Positions 10,565 through 21,601 of a stretch of DNA of 64,000 bases are shown here, one piece after another. The notes below the pieces were generated by a model. The model did no database searches and was not told the DNA's origin. It saw nothing but the letters and a program-made list of their open reading frames with translations. The number at the start of each line of letters is the position of its first letter. Positions within the stretch are counted from its first letter, which is position 1. Both the position numbers and the translations under genes were made by a program. The stretch spans positions 82,916,907 to 82,980,906 of the forward strand of contig NC_053499.1 of NCBI RefSeq assembly GCF_905171775.1, in the 5' to 3' direction. Source of the DNA: Rana temporaria (taxonomy: Eukaryota > Chordata > Amphibia > Anura > Ranidae).

Positions 10565-11461
10565 GGCTGCTCTATCCGCTCCAAACAATTCCTTTACTCA
10601 TAAAACACAGAGACATTCAGTTACTGAACAAAGTCATGTCCAAATTTATCTGGAGGCAGAAGAGGCCTCGCATAGCCATGACTAAGATGCATTTTCCCAG
10701 GGGCGAGGGTGGCACTGGTTTGCCTAATATTAGGATATATAATCTAGCTTGTTTGTTGAGGATAGGTCTTGACTGGATACAACAATCTTCTAGATACTAA
10801 AATTTTCTTCTTGAATCGGCAATAGCTCATCCCTATTCTTTAGTGGCACTATTGCATTCTCCATGTAAATCCATCCGCCTAGACTTACAACATAATTTAC
10901 TCCTGCGGTACACCGTTAGAGCATGGAGAGAAGCATGGAGAGAAACACGGAAATGCGAGAAACTCTCTCCCTTCTTATCCAGACACACACCTATTCAAGG
11001 CAATCCCTGTTTCTCCCCAGGATTGGACTGCCACATTTATGACTTATGGGCTAAGAATGGACTCAAACACTTTTTCTCCCTTTGTGATATGGACTCCGGT
11101 CAACCATTGGCGTTTTCAGCCATAGCCAGTAAATTTTCCTTACTGAATGCTTACTTATTCTACTTTTGGCAATGCACCAACTTTATACGTGCCTCTTGCA
11201 GGGAAAGAAGCAACAGATTTAAAGCATCCATCACCGACGGCCTGCTACAGTCTGGCTCTAACACTATCTCTTGTATCTATAAACCCTTGCTTTGTAAGAT
11301 TACCCCCCCCCCCTAGCATCCTCGTCTGTTTCACACTGGGGCAAAGACTTTCCAGATCCGGAACTAACCGACAAACTCTTACAAGGATACATCAAACTCA
11401 CCAAACTGATACCCTGCGAACACTGGAGAGAAACCCAGATGAAAATATTACATTGTGCGTA
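10565..11461 (+). repeat. Tandem duplicate of L1 3' segment 9468..10366
   Basis: From GGCTGCTCTATCC the sequence repeats 9468..10366 almost exactly. By eye there are about six substitutions and a shorter C run over ~897 bases, i.e. roughly 99% identity. It therefore encodes the same ORF2 thumb segment again, including the in-frame TAA. It stops at TGCGTA and passes directly into a MITE fragment. The duplication is much younger than the L1 decay, since both copies share the stop codon. Confidence 0.88.
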
Positions 11462-11996
11462 ATTCAAATTCCGCGGCTGGGGGAGTGTACTATTTAAATC
11501 AGGCGCGCTCCCGCGCCGATTTAAATACGCATGCGCCGTCCGGGGAATTTCCCGGCGTGCATTGCTCCCACTGACGTCAATAGGACGTCAGTGGTTGCGA
11601 CGTGAGCGGGACTTGCGACGCGCGTGTTCGTGAATCGGCGTACGCAAACGACGTAGGAAATTTCAAATTCGACGCGGGAACGACGGCCATACTTAACAAT
11701 ACTTACACCTGCTTTTAGAAAGGGTAAGTATACGACGGGTACCGCGCTACGGAAACGACGTAAGAACACACCGTCGGGTCCGCGTACGTTCGTGAATTTC
11801 GCGTATCTCGCTGATTTACATATTATTCAGTGTAAATCAGCGGGAACGCCCCCGGCGCCATTTTTAAATCCAAAAATCGGCCCTATCTATGCGTAACTGG
11901 TTCTATGAATCGGGTGCATAGATAGGACCAGTAAAAATCAGAGATACGATGGTGTATCTGAGATACTCCATCGTATCTCTTCTGTGAATCTGGCCC
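11462..11996. mobile_element. Non-autonomous TIR element, left-truncated (GGGCCAGATTC family)
   Basis: It ends TCTGTGAATCTGGCCC at 11996, the family terminus, but the other end is lost at the junction with the duplicated L1. The interior has GCGCATGCGCCGTCCGGGG, TTCGTGAATCGGCGTACG and a palindromic GATACGATGG...CCATCGTATC hairpin shared with 1655..2326 (reverse orientation). It is non-coding. Confidence 0.65.
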
Positions 11997-12118
11997 TCCG
12001 TTGATAAAAATAGGTAAAAACCATAAACAATAGTGATGATTCCCATATACGAACAATTAAATGTCCATAATGTGTAAAAACAAAAATGACACTGTTTAGA
12101 AAGAACATTTTAAACAAA

Positions 12119-12610
12119 AGCCTCGTACACACGCACGGTCTTGTCGGCAAGAACCAGCAAGAAAACTGCTGGCAGAGCTTTCTTGCCAAGTAAACCGTGC
12201 GTGTATACGAGGCTTTGAGGTTTCTCGTCAAGAAAACTGCCCAGAATCTCGACGAGAAAAATAGAGAACCTGCTCTTTTCCTCGTCGTGATTCTCGGCAG
12301 AAAAACCTGAGTGTCTGTATACTTACCTGTCGCTGTGGAAATCTGTACATGCTCGAAATGACTTTGACGCATGCGTGGTAACTTCCAAAGGCAGTGTAGG
12401 GTGCAGCAAGATGGTGGCAACGGCATCGCATGTGACAAGCGCATGCTCATCGTACTCGATGACCTCACCGCGTTCTTGTCATTTAAAAGAACGGCGGTTC
12501 TTTTGAATTGAGTGTGTGTACACTCGGCCAGCAGGAGATTTTTGCCAAGAATCTCGTCAGAAAAAACTACTTTTTTTTCTGACAAGATTCTGGCCCGTGT
12601 GTACAGGGCT
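12119..12610. mobile_element. MITE with CGTACACACG terminus, copy 1
   Basis: Left end AGCCTCGTACACACGCAC, right end GTGTGTACAGGGCT. The body (GAGAAAATAGAGAACCTGCTC, CATGCGTGGTAACTTCCA, TTGAATTGAGTGTGTGTACAC) is the reverse complement of the copy at 60853..61346. It is a short non-coding TIR element of about 490 bp. Confidence 0.75.
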
Positions 12611-12950
12611 TAAGAGTTCAAAGATTCATATTGACATCGAGACAATGAACAAACAGTGAGCAAAAATAACTACGGTGAAGGGAACCACCACTGATAAATA
12701 GAAGACTTACCAGAGCATTTGAACCCAAAAAACATGCGTTCTATGGGTCAAACGAGCAACCGATGTAACTGGACACTTTAGAAGCTCCAAATGGCTGGAC
12801 CAGGATCACCCAACTGTCCATAGGATGGGGATATCCTTGCAGGGTGGTTACGTGATAGATGATAGTCAAATATCCATAAGTGTGGTGAGGATGATTTAAA
12901 GAAAGTAGAACAGAAGGGGCCACATAGTGTAATTCAGTTTATAAAATTTA
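12611..12950. other. No recognisable feature
   Basis: About 340 bases of single-copy-looking, AT-moderate sequence between two repeats. I see no coding similarity, RNA gene or terminal repeat in it. Confidence 0.5.
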
Positions 12951-13415
12951 TAAAATATTAAAAGCCAGCAGCTACAAATACTGCAGCTGCTGACTTTTAA
13001 TATTAGGACACTTACCTGTCCTGGAGTCCAGCGCCGTCCGCAGCAGAGGACGAGCAATCGCTCGTCACTCTGCTTCCCCCCCCCGTCATCCTCGGTGAGG
13101 GAACCAGGAAGTGAAGAGCTCCGGCTTCACTGCCCGGTTCCCTACGGCGCATGCGCGAGTCGCGCCACGCCTGCCAATTGGCTCCCGCTGTGTTCTGGGA
13201 GCTGAGTGTTCCCAGAACACAACGGGGGGGGGGGACAGGAGGTGACGTCATGCCCGCAGTTTACCTGAGACTGTGTGGCCGGAAGTGGGTGCAAATACCT
13301 GTCTTTAGACAGGTATCTGCACCACCCTCCTCCCTGAAAGGTGTCAAATGTGACACCGGAGGGGGGAGGGTTCCGATCAGCGGGATTTCCACTTTAGGGT
13401 GGAGCTCCGCTTTAA
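12951..13415. repeat. Non-autonomous repeat with terminal hairpin
   Basis: It opens with a hairpin (12955-12974 with 12985-13004, arms AATATTAAAAGCCAGCAGCT and its partner with one mismatch). A GC-rich middle follows, then TTTCCACTTTAGGGTGGAGCTCCGCTTTAA. The hairpin and the CTTTAA end suggest a MITE-type repeat. No coding is seen; a 242-base stretch after it (13416-13657) holds nothing I recognise apart from GGCTGG-rich simple sequence. Confidence 0.5.
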
Positions 13416-13657
13416 TGTAGTTAGAACAATTACATTTAGAAGATATGACAGGCCCTTTAAAAGTACATATGGTGGCAGTGGAGTTCTCCCGACGCTTTTG
13501 GAGGGCCTGGCTGGTGATGGGCAAGCGATGCAGTGATTGAGCGACAGGGGGAGAGAAGCTGTAATCGATTGAGCGAGTGCTGAGGGGTTGGGGGTGATTG
13601 GTTGGCTGGCTGGCTGGAAGGGGAGTGGCTGGCTGGTTGGGGGCTGTGGGAAAATTG

Positions 13658-13905
13658 CAGACGACACCAAGATATGCAGTGGAATAATGTCCATACAGGA
13701 TGTCTCCAACTTACAGGCCAACCTCAATGCACTGTCTAATTGGTTGACTATGTGGCAAGTGAGGTTTAATGTTGATAAATGTAAAGTTATGCACTTCGGG
13801 GCTAAAAATATGCAGACATCATACATACTAGGGGGCGTACAACTGGCAGAATCAATGGTGGAGAAGGACCTGGGTATTCTGGTAGATCATACGCTTAAAG
13901 TGGTT
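13658..13905 (+). pseudogene. CR1-like LINE reverse-transcriptase scrap
   Basis: One open frame of about 80 codons gives ADDTKICSGIMSIQDVSNLQ, then NLNALSNWLTMWQVRFNVDKCKVMHFG and EKDLGILVDHTLK. This is the segment beginning at the catalytic (F/Y)ADD box and running into the thumb of CR1-clade reverse transcriptases. Both flanks are lost: simple sequence on the left, a palindromic repeat on the right. It is an old fragment with no function expected. Confidence 0.85.
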
Positions 13906-14450
13906 GTTAAGCCCTGCACTCTGCCCTAGTACACCATCCGCACTCTGTCTCCTATTGTAGTATCCCCTTCTGTGTATGATTTATAAAAATAGATGCTGCA
14001 AATATATAATTTCAGAGCCAAGATCGCTATCACATGACCGGTCAGCTTTCTCTTTTCCTCCTCTGACAGATGCAGCGGGAGGGGCTGAGATTTCCCCGCC
14101 GATGTCAGTCGGGAGGAGAGGAGTAGAGATCTGGTCAGTCATGTGATCGAGATCTTGGCTCTGAAATTACAGTAGGTATTTGCAGCATTTATTTTTATAA
14201 ATCACACACAGAGGGGGACACTGCAATAGGAGGCAGTGCTGATGGTGTATACAGGTTAGTGTTATGCAAGCAGAAGAAGGGGGCACTGTCACGAGCTGAC
14301 AGGCAGGGAGGAGAGGGGGAGGAGGATCCATCAAACCCCCCCACAACCCCCCAGTTCAGTCGGTCAGTCAAAATCACCCACCCACTTGTCACCCGGGCAA
14401 ACCATCTACCACCCCCTGTCACACACCTGTTTTAAGTAAGTGCACCAGCC
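13906..14450. repeat. Palindromic MITE-like repeat
   Basis: Two arms face each other: CTGCACTCTGCC...ATTTCAGAGCCAAGATC on the left and GATCTTGGCTCTGAAATTAC...GCAGTGCTGATGGTG on the right, around a centre near 14090. The start TTAAAGTGGTTGTTAAGCCC resembles the start of the repeat at 15011. Non-coding; it abuts the CR1 scrap exactly and may have inserted into it. Confidence 0.55.
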
Positions 14451-15010
14451 CTGCACTTACCCCATCTAGATCGCAGGGAGCTTTGGCGGCTTCCCCCCTT
14501 GATTGATCAGTGCTTGCTGCCGGTACCATGTGACCACTGTGACCAATCACAGCAGATCACATGACAATTGTAAACAATGGATGGCTTCCTTTAATGCCAT
14601 CCATTGTGTACAATTATGGCACAGACAGGGTCAATCACAGCCATCTGCACCATGTGATTAGCTCTGGCCAATCACAGCTAATCACAACAAACTTGAAGGA
14701 ATCCGTTTCGTTCAGTAAAATGCTTGCTTATAGCAATGAAATTCATAATGTGTAAAAAAAAAATCCTTCTACAGAGTAGTGCAATTTTACTATGGTAACA
14801 TTATATTGCTCTCATCACAGTGTGTTAAAAAAAAATCGTAATTCACCAGTAAGTGTCCCTGAACACCACAACACCAGTTATATGATGACACTGTACTGCA
14901 CTGATGAGAGTATGTCAGTATGTCACTTCAGCCTTTAGAACCACCTTAAGGTTTTGTTAAATCTTTCCACTAAACCACCGTTTGTGTATAATATACAGAA
15001 TTCCACAAGT
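14451..15010. other. No gene; short inverted ATGGATGGC pair only
   Basis: This stretch holds CAAT-rich sequence such as CCAATCACAGC, repeated imperfectly, and a small inverted pair around 14577-14608 (CAATGGATGG with CCATCCATTG). I see no coding or structural RNA. Confidence 0.4.
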
Positions 15011-16081
15011 GCTTAAGGGGGTTGTACACCCTGTACAATCACTTTTACCTACAGGTAAGCCTAGTTTTAAGGCTTACCTGTATGTGCTGGAAATATCAGG
15101 CACACTTTAGAAATGGCAATCTTGTCCTGTTTCTAAAGGGGGTCATGCAGTGACTGGCGGCTCCCGCGAGAGTGACGTCACGCGACTCCGGAAAGTCACA
15201 GAGCGGGAATTTGCAGCCCCCGAAGGAAGAGGGGTGAAGATGGACGCTCGCTGCTAGTGGGGACAGCAGTGACATTGCAGGCTTCGGATTCAGGTAAGTG
15301 ACACATAGGGCCAAATTCTCGTAGATTCCGGCGTAGCGTATCATAAGCTTTTTACACTATGCCGCCGCAACTTACTGGAGCAAGTGCCGTATTCTCCAAG
15401 CACTTTCTCCGTAATTTGCGGCGGCATGGTGTAAATGGCTCGGCGTATCCCTGTGTAATTCAAAGGGGGCGGCTTGTATTTCAATTAAGCGCGCCCCCAT
15501 GCCGAACGAATTGCGCATGCGCCGGCCTTAAACGTAGGCCACTGCGCATGCTCCGTAGTACGCTGCAAATACATTGGTTGCGACGTGAACGTAATTAACG
15601 CACAGTCATATTCGCGACGAGTTATGTAAACAACGGAAAATCCCGACGCTGTCCCGACGGCCATACTTAACATGGCATATGGCGGACTGACGTAAGGTTA
15701 CCCCTCATATAAAAAACGATGTAAACTACGGCGAAGCGGCGCAAAAACGTTCGGGAATCGGCGTATCGGCTCATTTGCATATCCAACGCTGAAATGGACG
15801 TAAACGCCACCTAGCGGCCAGCATAGTATTGCATTTAGGATCCGACGGTGTAAGTGACTTACACCAGTCGGATCCTAGCCTAATTCCGGAGTATATTGTT
15901 TTGAGAATACAAAACAATGATACACCGGCGGGATTTTCGAATTACGCCGGTGTATCTGTAGATACACCGGCGTAATTCTTTTGAGAATCTGGCCCATAAT
16001 GCATAAGTGCCCATTATGCTTTACCTTTGCAGGGAAATAAAGGGGAAGTAAAACCCATCAGGGTTTACTTCTTCTTTAAAA
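15011..16081. mobile_element. MITE-like repeat interrupted by a second element
   Basis: The outer repeat starts GGGGTTGTACACCCTGTACA with a hairpin (AGGTAAGCCTAGTTTTAAGGCTTACCT) and ends at 16081 with AAGTAAAACCCATCAGGGTTTACTTCTTC. It is split at 15307/15996 by the GGGCC element. Removing that insert and one ATA rejoins GTGACACATAATGCAT. Non-coding. Confidence 0.55.
15308..15995. mobile_element. Intact non-autonomous TIR element (GGGCCAAATTC...GAATCTGGCCC)
   Basis: A 688-bp element with inverted ends GGGCCAAATTCTC and GAGAATCTGGCCC, flanked on both sides by ATA (15305-15307, 15996-15998). It has several internal palindromes (GTAAGTGACTTAC, GGTGTATCTGTAGATACACC). It is the most complete copy of this family here. 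A 3-bp target duplication and GC-rich ends suggest PIF/Harbinger, although ATA is not the canonical TWA target. Confidence 0.75.
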
Positions 16082-17262
16082 TTTACAGAGCTCCTTCATC
16101 ACCTTAGACATAAACGGGTACCTTGGTTGGTCAAGATCTAATATGGGAGCCCTATTCTTGTGAACAACTGAAACAACTAATATGCAATGACCTTGAATGA
16201 GATCTTTTGTAAAGGTACTGCCTTTGGATACCTAGTGACATAGTCAAAGATCACTAAAATATATTGGTGTCCTCTAGCTTACTTCACTAAGAGACCCACC
16301 AAGTTCATGGCTATAATTTCAGAATGCACCTTGATATTATGAAACCAGTGGACTCCGAAAATGGGGTTGTTGGGCTGTTACAGTATTTGACAGGCTTGAC
16401 ACGACTCACAAAAGTCCTTAATTTCTCTGTACAATCCATTACTAAGTTCAAGCTGCACTGAGGTGAGTCAAGCACAAGAGCATGAGCCAAGTATGCTGCA
16501 TAACACTTTGAGCCTAAAAGGCTGAGGTACCACCAGTTGTTCAATTACATACTGTAAGGCCCCATGCACACGAGACGCTATTACAAACGCCTCTAATCTC
16601 AGCTTTTCAAAGGCAAAAACCGGCATTTAAAACGCCCGTTTTTGCTGCGGATTGCGCAGCGTTTTGCCGCGATTTGCGGCATTTTACCGCGATTTGCGGC
16701 TGTCAGCATTTATCCCCAAAACACTATAGACCCTCCCAAAGCTCAGAATCAAACTATTTGTGCCGCGCTTTGCGGCGTTTTGCCGCATTTAGCGGCGTTT
16801 TGCCGCGATTTGCGTCTAAAACGCAAAAGCTGAAAGCTTCTGAACCCAAAATGTTGGGTTTGGAAAAACGGCCCTAAACCCAACTGCTTTGAAACGCCAA
16901 AAACGTGATCGTGTGCATGGACACATCGGATAACATTAAATGTGTTCAGGGGCAGTTGAAAAAAATGCCCAAATGCCTCTGAACTCGAGTTTAGCAGCGT
17001 CTCGTGTGCATGGGGCCTAATAGTTCTCTTTGGTTACTCTGTACAACAAATCATAATTTACAACAAAATGGGGGAGCCAAATATCCACCCCAGATTCGGC
17101 CGGGATCCAGATTCACAGCGTGGCCAAGGTCCAGGTCTGCATGAACACAGCTATCCAGATGGATATCCCACAGTGAGGCTTACTGCTTTACATATGCATT
17201 ACTTATTTTATCTTGTGAGTTGTTAACCTTCTATTAAACATGGTGCTTTGTATTATTACACT
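16082..17262 (-). pseudogene. Ty3/gypsy integrase relic (Gmr1-like?)
   Basis: Read from 17262 down: LLYRVTKE, QLVVPQPFR, then after decay YREIKDFCESCQACQ (zinc-binding end), MNLVGLLVK (first catalytic block, D changed to N), ARGHQYILVIFDYVTRYPKA, and ILTNQGT with PFMSKVMKELC after a frameshift (second block, D changed to N). These are the HHCC and DDE regions of a gypsy integrase. There are several stops and shifts. The relic is split by the MITE at 16558..17017. No RNase H or RT remnant precedes the integrase; a gag-like remnant lies just upstream instead. Confidence 0.82.
16558..17017. mobile_element. MITE with GGCCCCATGCACACGAGACGC termini
   Basis: 460 bp with terminal inverted repeats of 22 bases or more (GGCCCCATGCACACGAGACGCT) and TAA on both sides (16555-16557, 17018-17020). 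The inside is a run of GCCGCGATTTGCGGC-like short palindromes. The TAA duplication matches PIF/Harbinger target choice. It sits inside the gypsy integrase relic, so it is younger than that. Confidence 0.85.
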
Positions 17263-17264
17263 TA

Positions 17265-17823
17265 TGCCTCGTACACACGACCGGTTTTCCCGTTGGGAAA
17301 ACTGCCATGAGAGCTTTTGGGCGGAAAACTGGTCGTGTGTATGCTCCATCACAGTTTTCCCGACAAAAAAACTGCTGGAAAAAAAAAAGTGAAGCAGCTT
17401 TCTTTTTTCACGTCGGGATTCCAGGCGGACTTTTTCCCGTTGGGAAAACTGGTTGTTTGCTTTTCCAAGGGGAAAAAAGTGCTCATGCTCAGAATCAAGT
17501 ATGAGACGGGAACGTTCGTTCTGGTAAAACTAGCGTTCGTAATGGAGATAGCACATTCGTCACGCTGTAACGGACTGAAAAGCACGAATCATCTCTCACC
17601 AAACTTTTACTAACACGAGGATCAGCATAAGCAGACCAAAGGGTGGCGCCATTTGAATGGAACTTCCCCTTCATAGTCCCGTCGTACGTGGTGTACGTCA
17701 CTGCGCTTTGGACAGGCGGTATTTGGCCTGAAAGTGTGTATGCAAGGCAGGCTTGAGAGGAATCCTGTCGGGAAAATCTTCATCTTTTTTCCTGCCAAGA
17801 AAAACGGTTGTGTGTACGAGGCA
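17265..17823. mobile_element. MITE with TGCCTCGTACACACGACCG termini
   Basis: 559 bp, inverted ends TGCCTCGTACACACGACCGG and AACGGTTGTGTGTACGAGGCA, and TTA on both sides (17262-17264, 17824-17826). It has internal TTTTCCCG repeats. It is exactly bounded and inserted in the gypsy relic between gag and integrase. Confidence 0.85.
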
Positions 17824-17827
17824 TTAG

Positions 17828-18125
17828 ACTGGCGCTACGGTTTCTCTCTTATATTTGGCTACAGCAACCATTTTATCCTGGGATTGGAACTCTGACTGGG
17901 CCACCCAAGTCCTTTTTAAAAACTGGTCCAGGGCAACCACTCCACAATCTGAACAGGGGTCTTCTCCTCAGGCTTTAGCCAATCCTGGAGTAGGTGCATA
18001 TGGTTAAACAGCTGTGCATGGGCAGGCCTAGCCCTATCAAGCACAAGTCATGGACCTGGCTCGCCCTCAAGATAAGATTCACCACAGGCTGTCTAGCATT
18101 TCTGCCTTCAGAGCTTATAATCCTC
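17828..18125 (-). pseudogene. SCAN-like gag remnant of a Gmr1-like gypsy element
   Basis: On the - strand, two frames give LFNHMHLLQDWLKPEEKTPVQ and, after a 1-base shift, VVALDQFLKRTWVAQSEFQS. The pattern of a tryptophan-leucine-proline helix followed by a LxQFL helix is that of the SCAN domain, which is known to derive from Gmr1-like retrotransposon gag. It lies just upstream, same strand, of the integrase relic. Only about 100 codons remain and assignment rests on a short match. Confidence 0.55.
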
Positions 18126-18159
18126 TGCTGATTATGGGGCGAAAAATCACAGTATACCC

Positions 18160-19004
18160 GTTGAGCTTTTTATTTGGGGGTATTTGATCACCTCTGCAGT
18201 TTTTATTTTTTGCGCTATAAACAAAAATAGAGTGACAATTTTTAAAAAAAAATGCATTATTTTTTTACATTTTGCTATAATAAATATCCCCCAAAAATAT
18301 ATAAAAAAAAATTATTTTTTTGTCAGTTTAGGCCTATACGTATTCTTCTACTTATTTTTGGTAAAAAAATTGCAATAAGTGTTTTTTTTATTTGCGCAAA
18401 AGTTATAGCATTTACAAAATAGAGGATAGTTTTATGGCATTTTTATTATTTTTTTTTTTTTACTAGTAATGGCGGTGATCAACGATTTTTTTTCTTGACT
18501 GCGACATTATGGCGGACACATTTCACACTTTTGACACATTTTTGGGACCATTGTCATTTTCACAGCAAAAAGTGCTATAAAAATGCACTGTTTACTGTGA
18601 AAAGGACAATGGTAGTGTAGGGGTTAACCCCTAGGGAGCGCTAAGGCGTTAAGTGTGCCCTAAGGGAGTGACTCTTACTGTAGTGGGGGCGTGGCTGGAT
18701 GTGTGACGTCACTGATCGTCGTTCCCTATAACAGGGAACAAACGATCAGTGACAAGCCACAGAGAAGAACGGGGAAGGTGTGTTTACACTCACCTCTCCC
18801 CGTTCTTCAGCTCCTGTGATACGATCGCGGGACACCGACGGTGATCGGGTCCGCGGGCGCGGTCACGGAGCTTTGGACCGATTCGCAAGCGCGCCGCCGC
18901 CGGAGGAGCGCGTGACCCGCGGCTGGACACTTTAAGGGCAACGTGCCTGTGCCCAGCCGTGCCATTCTGCCGACGTATATCGCCGTTAGGCGGTCCTTAA
19001 GTGG
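18160..19004. mobile_element. TTAA-flanked non-autonomous element, copy 2
   Basis: It shares the interior of 3280..4120 in the same orientation (GTATTTGATCACCTCTGCAG onward) and ends CGGTCCTTAAGTGG directly before TTAA (19005-19008). The left terminus is missing. It contains an inverted pair CGATCAGTGAC/GTCACTGATCG. Non-coding. Confidence 0.65.
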
Positions 19005-19009
19005 TTAAT

Positions 19010-19955
19010 CACAAAATTTTGGGAAAAAACACACTTTCATGAATCCAAAAAAAAAATAAAACTAAACAGTAAAGTTAGCCCAATTTATTTGTATAATGTG
19101 AAAGATGAGATTACGTGGAGTAAATAGATACCCAACATGTTATGCTTTGTAATTGCGCACACTTGTGGAATATCGTCAAACTACGGTACCCAACAAATCT
19201 GCATAAATCTCTAATGGTTACCAGGTTAGAGTAACAGAGGAGGTCTAGTGCAAGAATTATTGCTCCCATGCTGATGATTGTAGCGATACCTCACATGTGT
19301 GATTTGAACACTGTTTACAAATGCGGGCGCGACTTACGTGTGTGTTTTCTTTGCTGCGAGAGCTTGCGGTGAAGGGGGCGCTTTAAAAAAATAAATACAA
19401 ATTCTTCTATTTTTTTTTTACATTGTCACTTAAAAAAAATGATCACTTTTATTGCTGTCACAAGGGATGTAAACATCCCTTGTGACAGTAATAGGTGGTG
19501 ATAGGTACTCTTTATAGAGAGATCGGGGGTCTAGAAGACCCCAAATCCCTCCTTTGCACTTCAAAGTCTTTAGATGGCCAAAAATGGTAATTCTAAATAT
19601 TGTATTTTTTTTTTATACGGCGCCGTTGGCAGCCGAGTAAACCGAAAGTGACGTTGTGACATCTCTTCCATCTTTACACTAAGGAGACTGGATCAAAACC
19701 GTTTTCGGCTTCCTTCCAGTCTCACTCTAGCCGGCGGAAGTGCCGGATCGTAAATCGAGTCTCCCGGTGGGACGGGAAGGAAAAGCGGCGGGAGGGGGGG
19801 ACGTCCCCTCTCGCTCCTCTGGGATAACAGGCGAGCGGCTTTTGGCAACATCGGTTGTTATCCCTGAAGAGCTGAGGCATCATCCAGTATTACCCCTGAA
19901 ATCCGAGGCCACATATGTGCGTACGCTCGGCGGGAAGGAGTTAAAAAAAATATGA
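19010..19955. repeat. Interspersed repeat (TTAGCCCAATTT family), copy 1
   Basis: It contains AAAGTTAGCCCAATTT, TGAAAGATGAGATTACG, ATACCTCACATGTGTG and a hairpin around ACAAGGGATGTAAACATCCCTTGT. The same sequence blocks recur at 41056..41830 and 44640..44962. An apparent 71-codon frame at 19740 lies in its GC-rich end and is not credible as a gene. Confidence 0.6.
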
Positions 19956-20498
19956 ATTTATTATTTATGAAAAACATAGTGTCACGATGCCTATAGTGGA
20001 CAATGAAGATTTATTAAAAAAACAATAAAAAAATGCACTCACAAGAGGTCAGAGTTGTCAGCCTCCGGGATCCTGGAAGAGATGAATGCCTTTCCCTGTA
20101 CACCCATCCTCTTTTATCCTCTTTTAGGTTGCAGGAGAGACGGCACAGTGTTAAGTGGTTCTAGTGACTGATGGCTGGAATGGAGGGCTGATTTATTGTT
20201 CCCTTACATGGAAGTGTTCACCTCTTCTAGGAACCCCGTGGCCGACAGGTCTTACCATGGCAGGTGGGGACACCACTATACCGCCAGTCTGTATTGACTC
20301 TTGTGAATGCATCTAATATTGTTTTCAATAAATCACCATTCTTTTTTAACTTACTAAACTGTAGGCTTACTTGCACTGTGTTGTTTTTTTTTCTGGTTTA
20401 CAACTCCCACTCCTCACCACCTGGCTGCATCGGATGTCTTTTTGTTAGTTAGGTACCCCTTCTTCAAGACACACTAGCTAAATATATACATAGACTGA
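19956..20498. other. No gene recognised
   Basis: About 540 bases with no recognisable coding or terminal repeats. I looked here on the - strand for the next (C-terminal) SLC6 exon and could not find one. Confidence 0.4.
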
Positions 20499-21041
20499 TG
20501 CCGCGTACACACAACCATTTTTCGATTTCTAAAAAAATGCGTTCTAGAAAAAACAACGTTTTTTTCAACCCGATCATTAAAATGGCCTTGCCTACATATG
20601 ATCGTGAAAAAAATGCTCTAGCAAAGCGTGGTGAAGTACAACACATACAACGGCACTATAAAGGGGAAGTTACATTCGGATGGCGCCACCCTTGGGGCTG
20701 CTTTTGATGATTTTGTGTTAGTAATTTGCGATTTACGCTTTTCAGTCTGTTACTGCGCGATGAATGTGCTTACTCCATTACGAACGCTAGTTTTACCAGA
20801 ACGAGCGCTCCTGTCTCATAACTTGCTTCTGAGTATGCGCATTTTTTTCATGTCGTTAAAGCCCACACACGACCATTTTTTACAACCTTAAAAACGACAA
20901 TGTTAAAAATGTTGTGAAAAAATAGAGCAAGTTCAAATTTTTAATGGCCATTTTTTAGATCGTGAAAAATGCTCTGGAGCCCACACGTTAAAAAAAAACT
21001 GCATTTTTTACAACCCGAAAAACGGTCGTGTGTACGTGACA
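20499..21041. mobile_element. MITE with TGCCGCGTACACAC terminus
   Basis: 543 bp, ends TGCCGCGTACACACAACCA and ACGGTCGTGTGTACGTGACA, flanked by TGA on both sides (20496-20498, 21042-21044). The interior shares GGCACTATAAAGGGGAAGTT and GGCGCCACCCTTGGGGCTGC with 28314..28762 and, less closely, with 25330..25755. Non-coding. Confidence 0.8.
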
Positions 21042-21213
21042 TGATTGACATTTTTGATCTGTTTGTATTACACTGTACTGTTGGAGGATTCATTTGTATT
21101 GATTTACTCATGAGTTTGTAGATCTGATTGGACCACATGGGCTGGGGGAGGGGTGATCTTTGTAATAGACCATACAATTTCAGTTTTGTGAAGTGAGGTT
21201 GAGTGCAGACAAG

Positions 21214-21473
21214 GGGCCAGATTCTCGTAGAATCTGGTATCTTTAGGTGGGCGTAGCGCATCTGAGATACACTACGCCACCGTAACTTAAAGTGGCATGT
21301 CCCGTATTCTCAAAGAACTTGTGCTTTAAGTTAAGCCAGCGTAGTGTAACTGGGCCGGCGTAAGCCCGCCTAATTCAAATGTGAAAGTGGTGGCGTGTTT
21401 TATGGAAATTAATCGTGACCCCCACGGACGTATCTGGAGATATGCTGGCGTAACTCCTACGAGAATCTGGCCC
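21214..21473. mobile_element. Short GGGCCAGATTC-family element
   Basis: 260 bp, inverted ends GGGCCAGATTCTCGTAGAAT and CTACGAGAATCTGGCCC, flanked by AAG and AAA. It is an internally deleted relative of the element at 15308..15995. Confidence 0.8.
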
Positions 21474-21601
21474 AAAATCGGTATCTTTTTAATGCTCAAA
21501 TAATATATATTTTTTTTTTTTTTTCGTTGTAACCCACAAGTATCATGGCTTTACACACAGCAAAATAACACAACTTAGATTTATGAAAATTTTAAATTTA
21601 C

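Noticed and set aside
11938..12585. 215-codon open frame on the - strand
   Set aside because: It spans the boundary of two unrelated MITEs and includes their terminal repeats; chance frame.
15308..15995. Regulatory island because of many CpG and palindromes
   Set aside because: The same CpG-rich body recurs in other copies of the TIR element, so it is transposon sequence.
19740..19955. 71-codon open frame at the GC-rich end of a repeat
   Set aside because: No recognisable domain and position inside an interspersed repeat.
19956..20498. C-terminal SLC6 exon
   Set aside because: Searched by eye on the - strand downstream of the exon at 21602; no matching tail motif or splice acceptor found.
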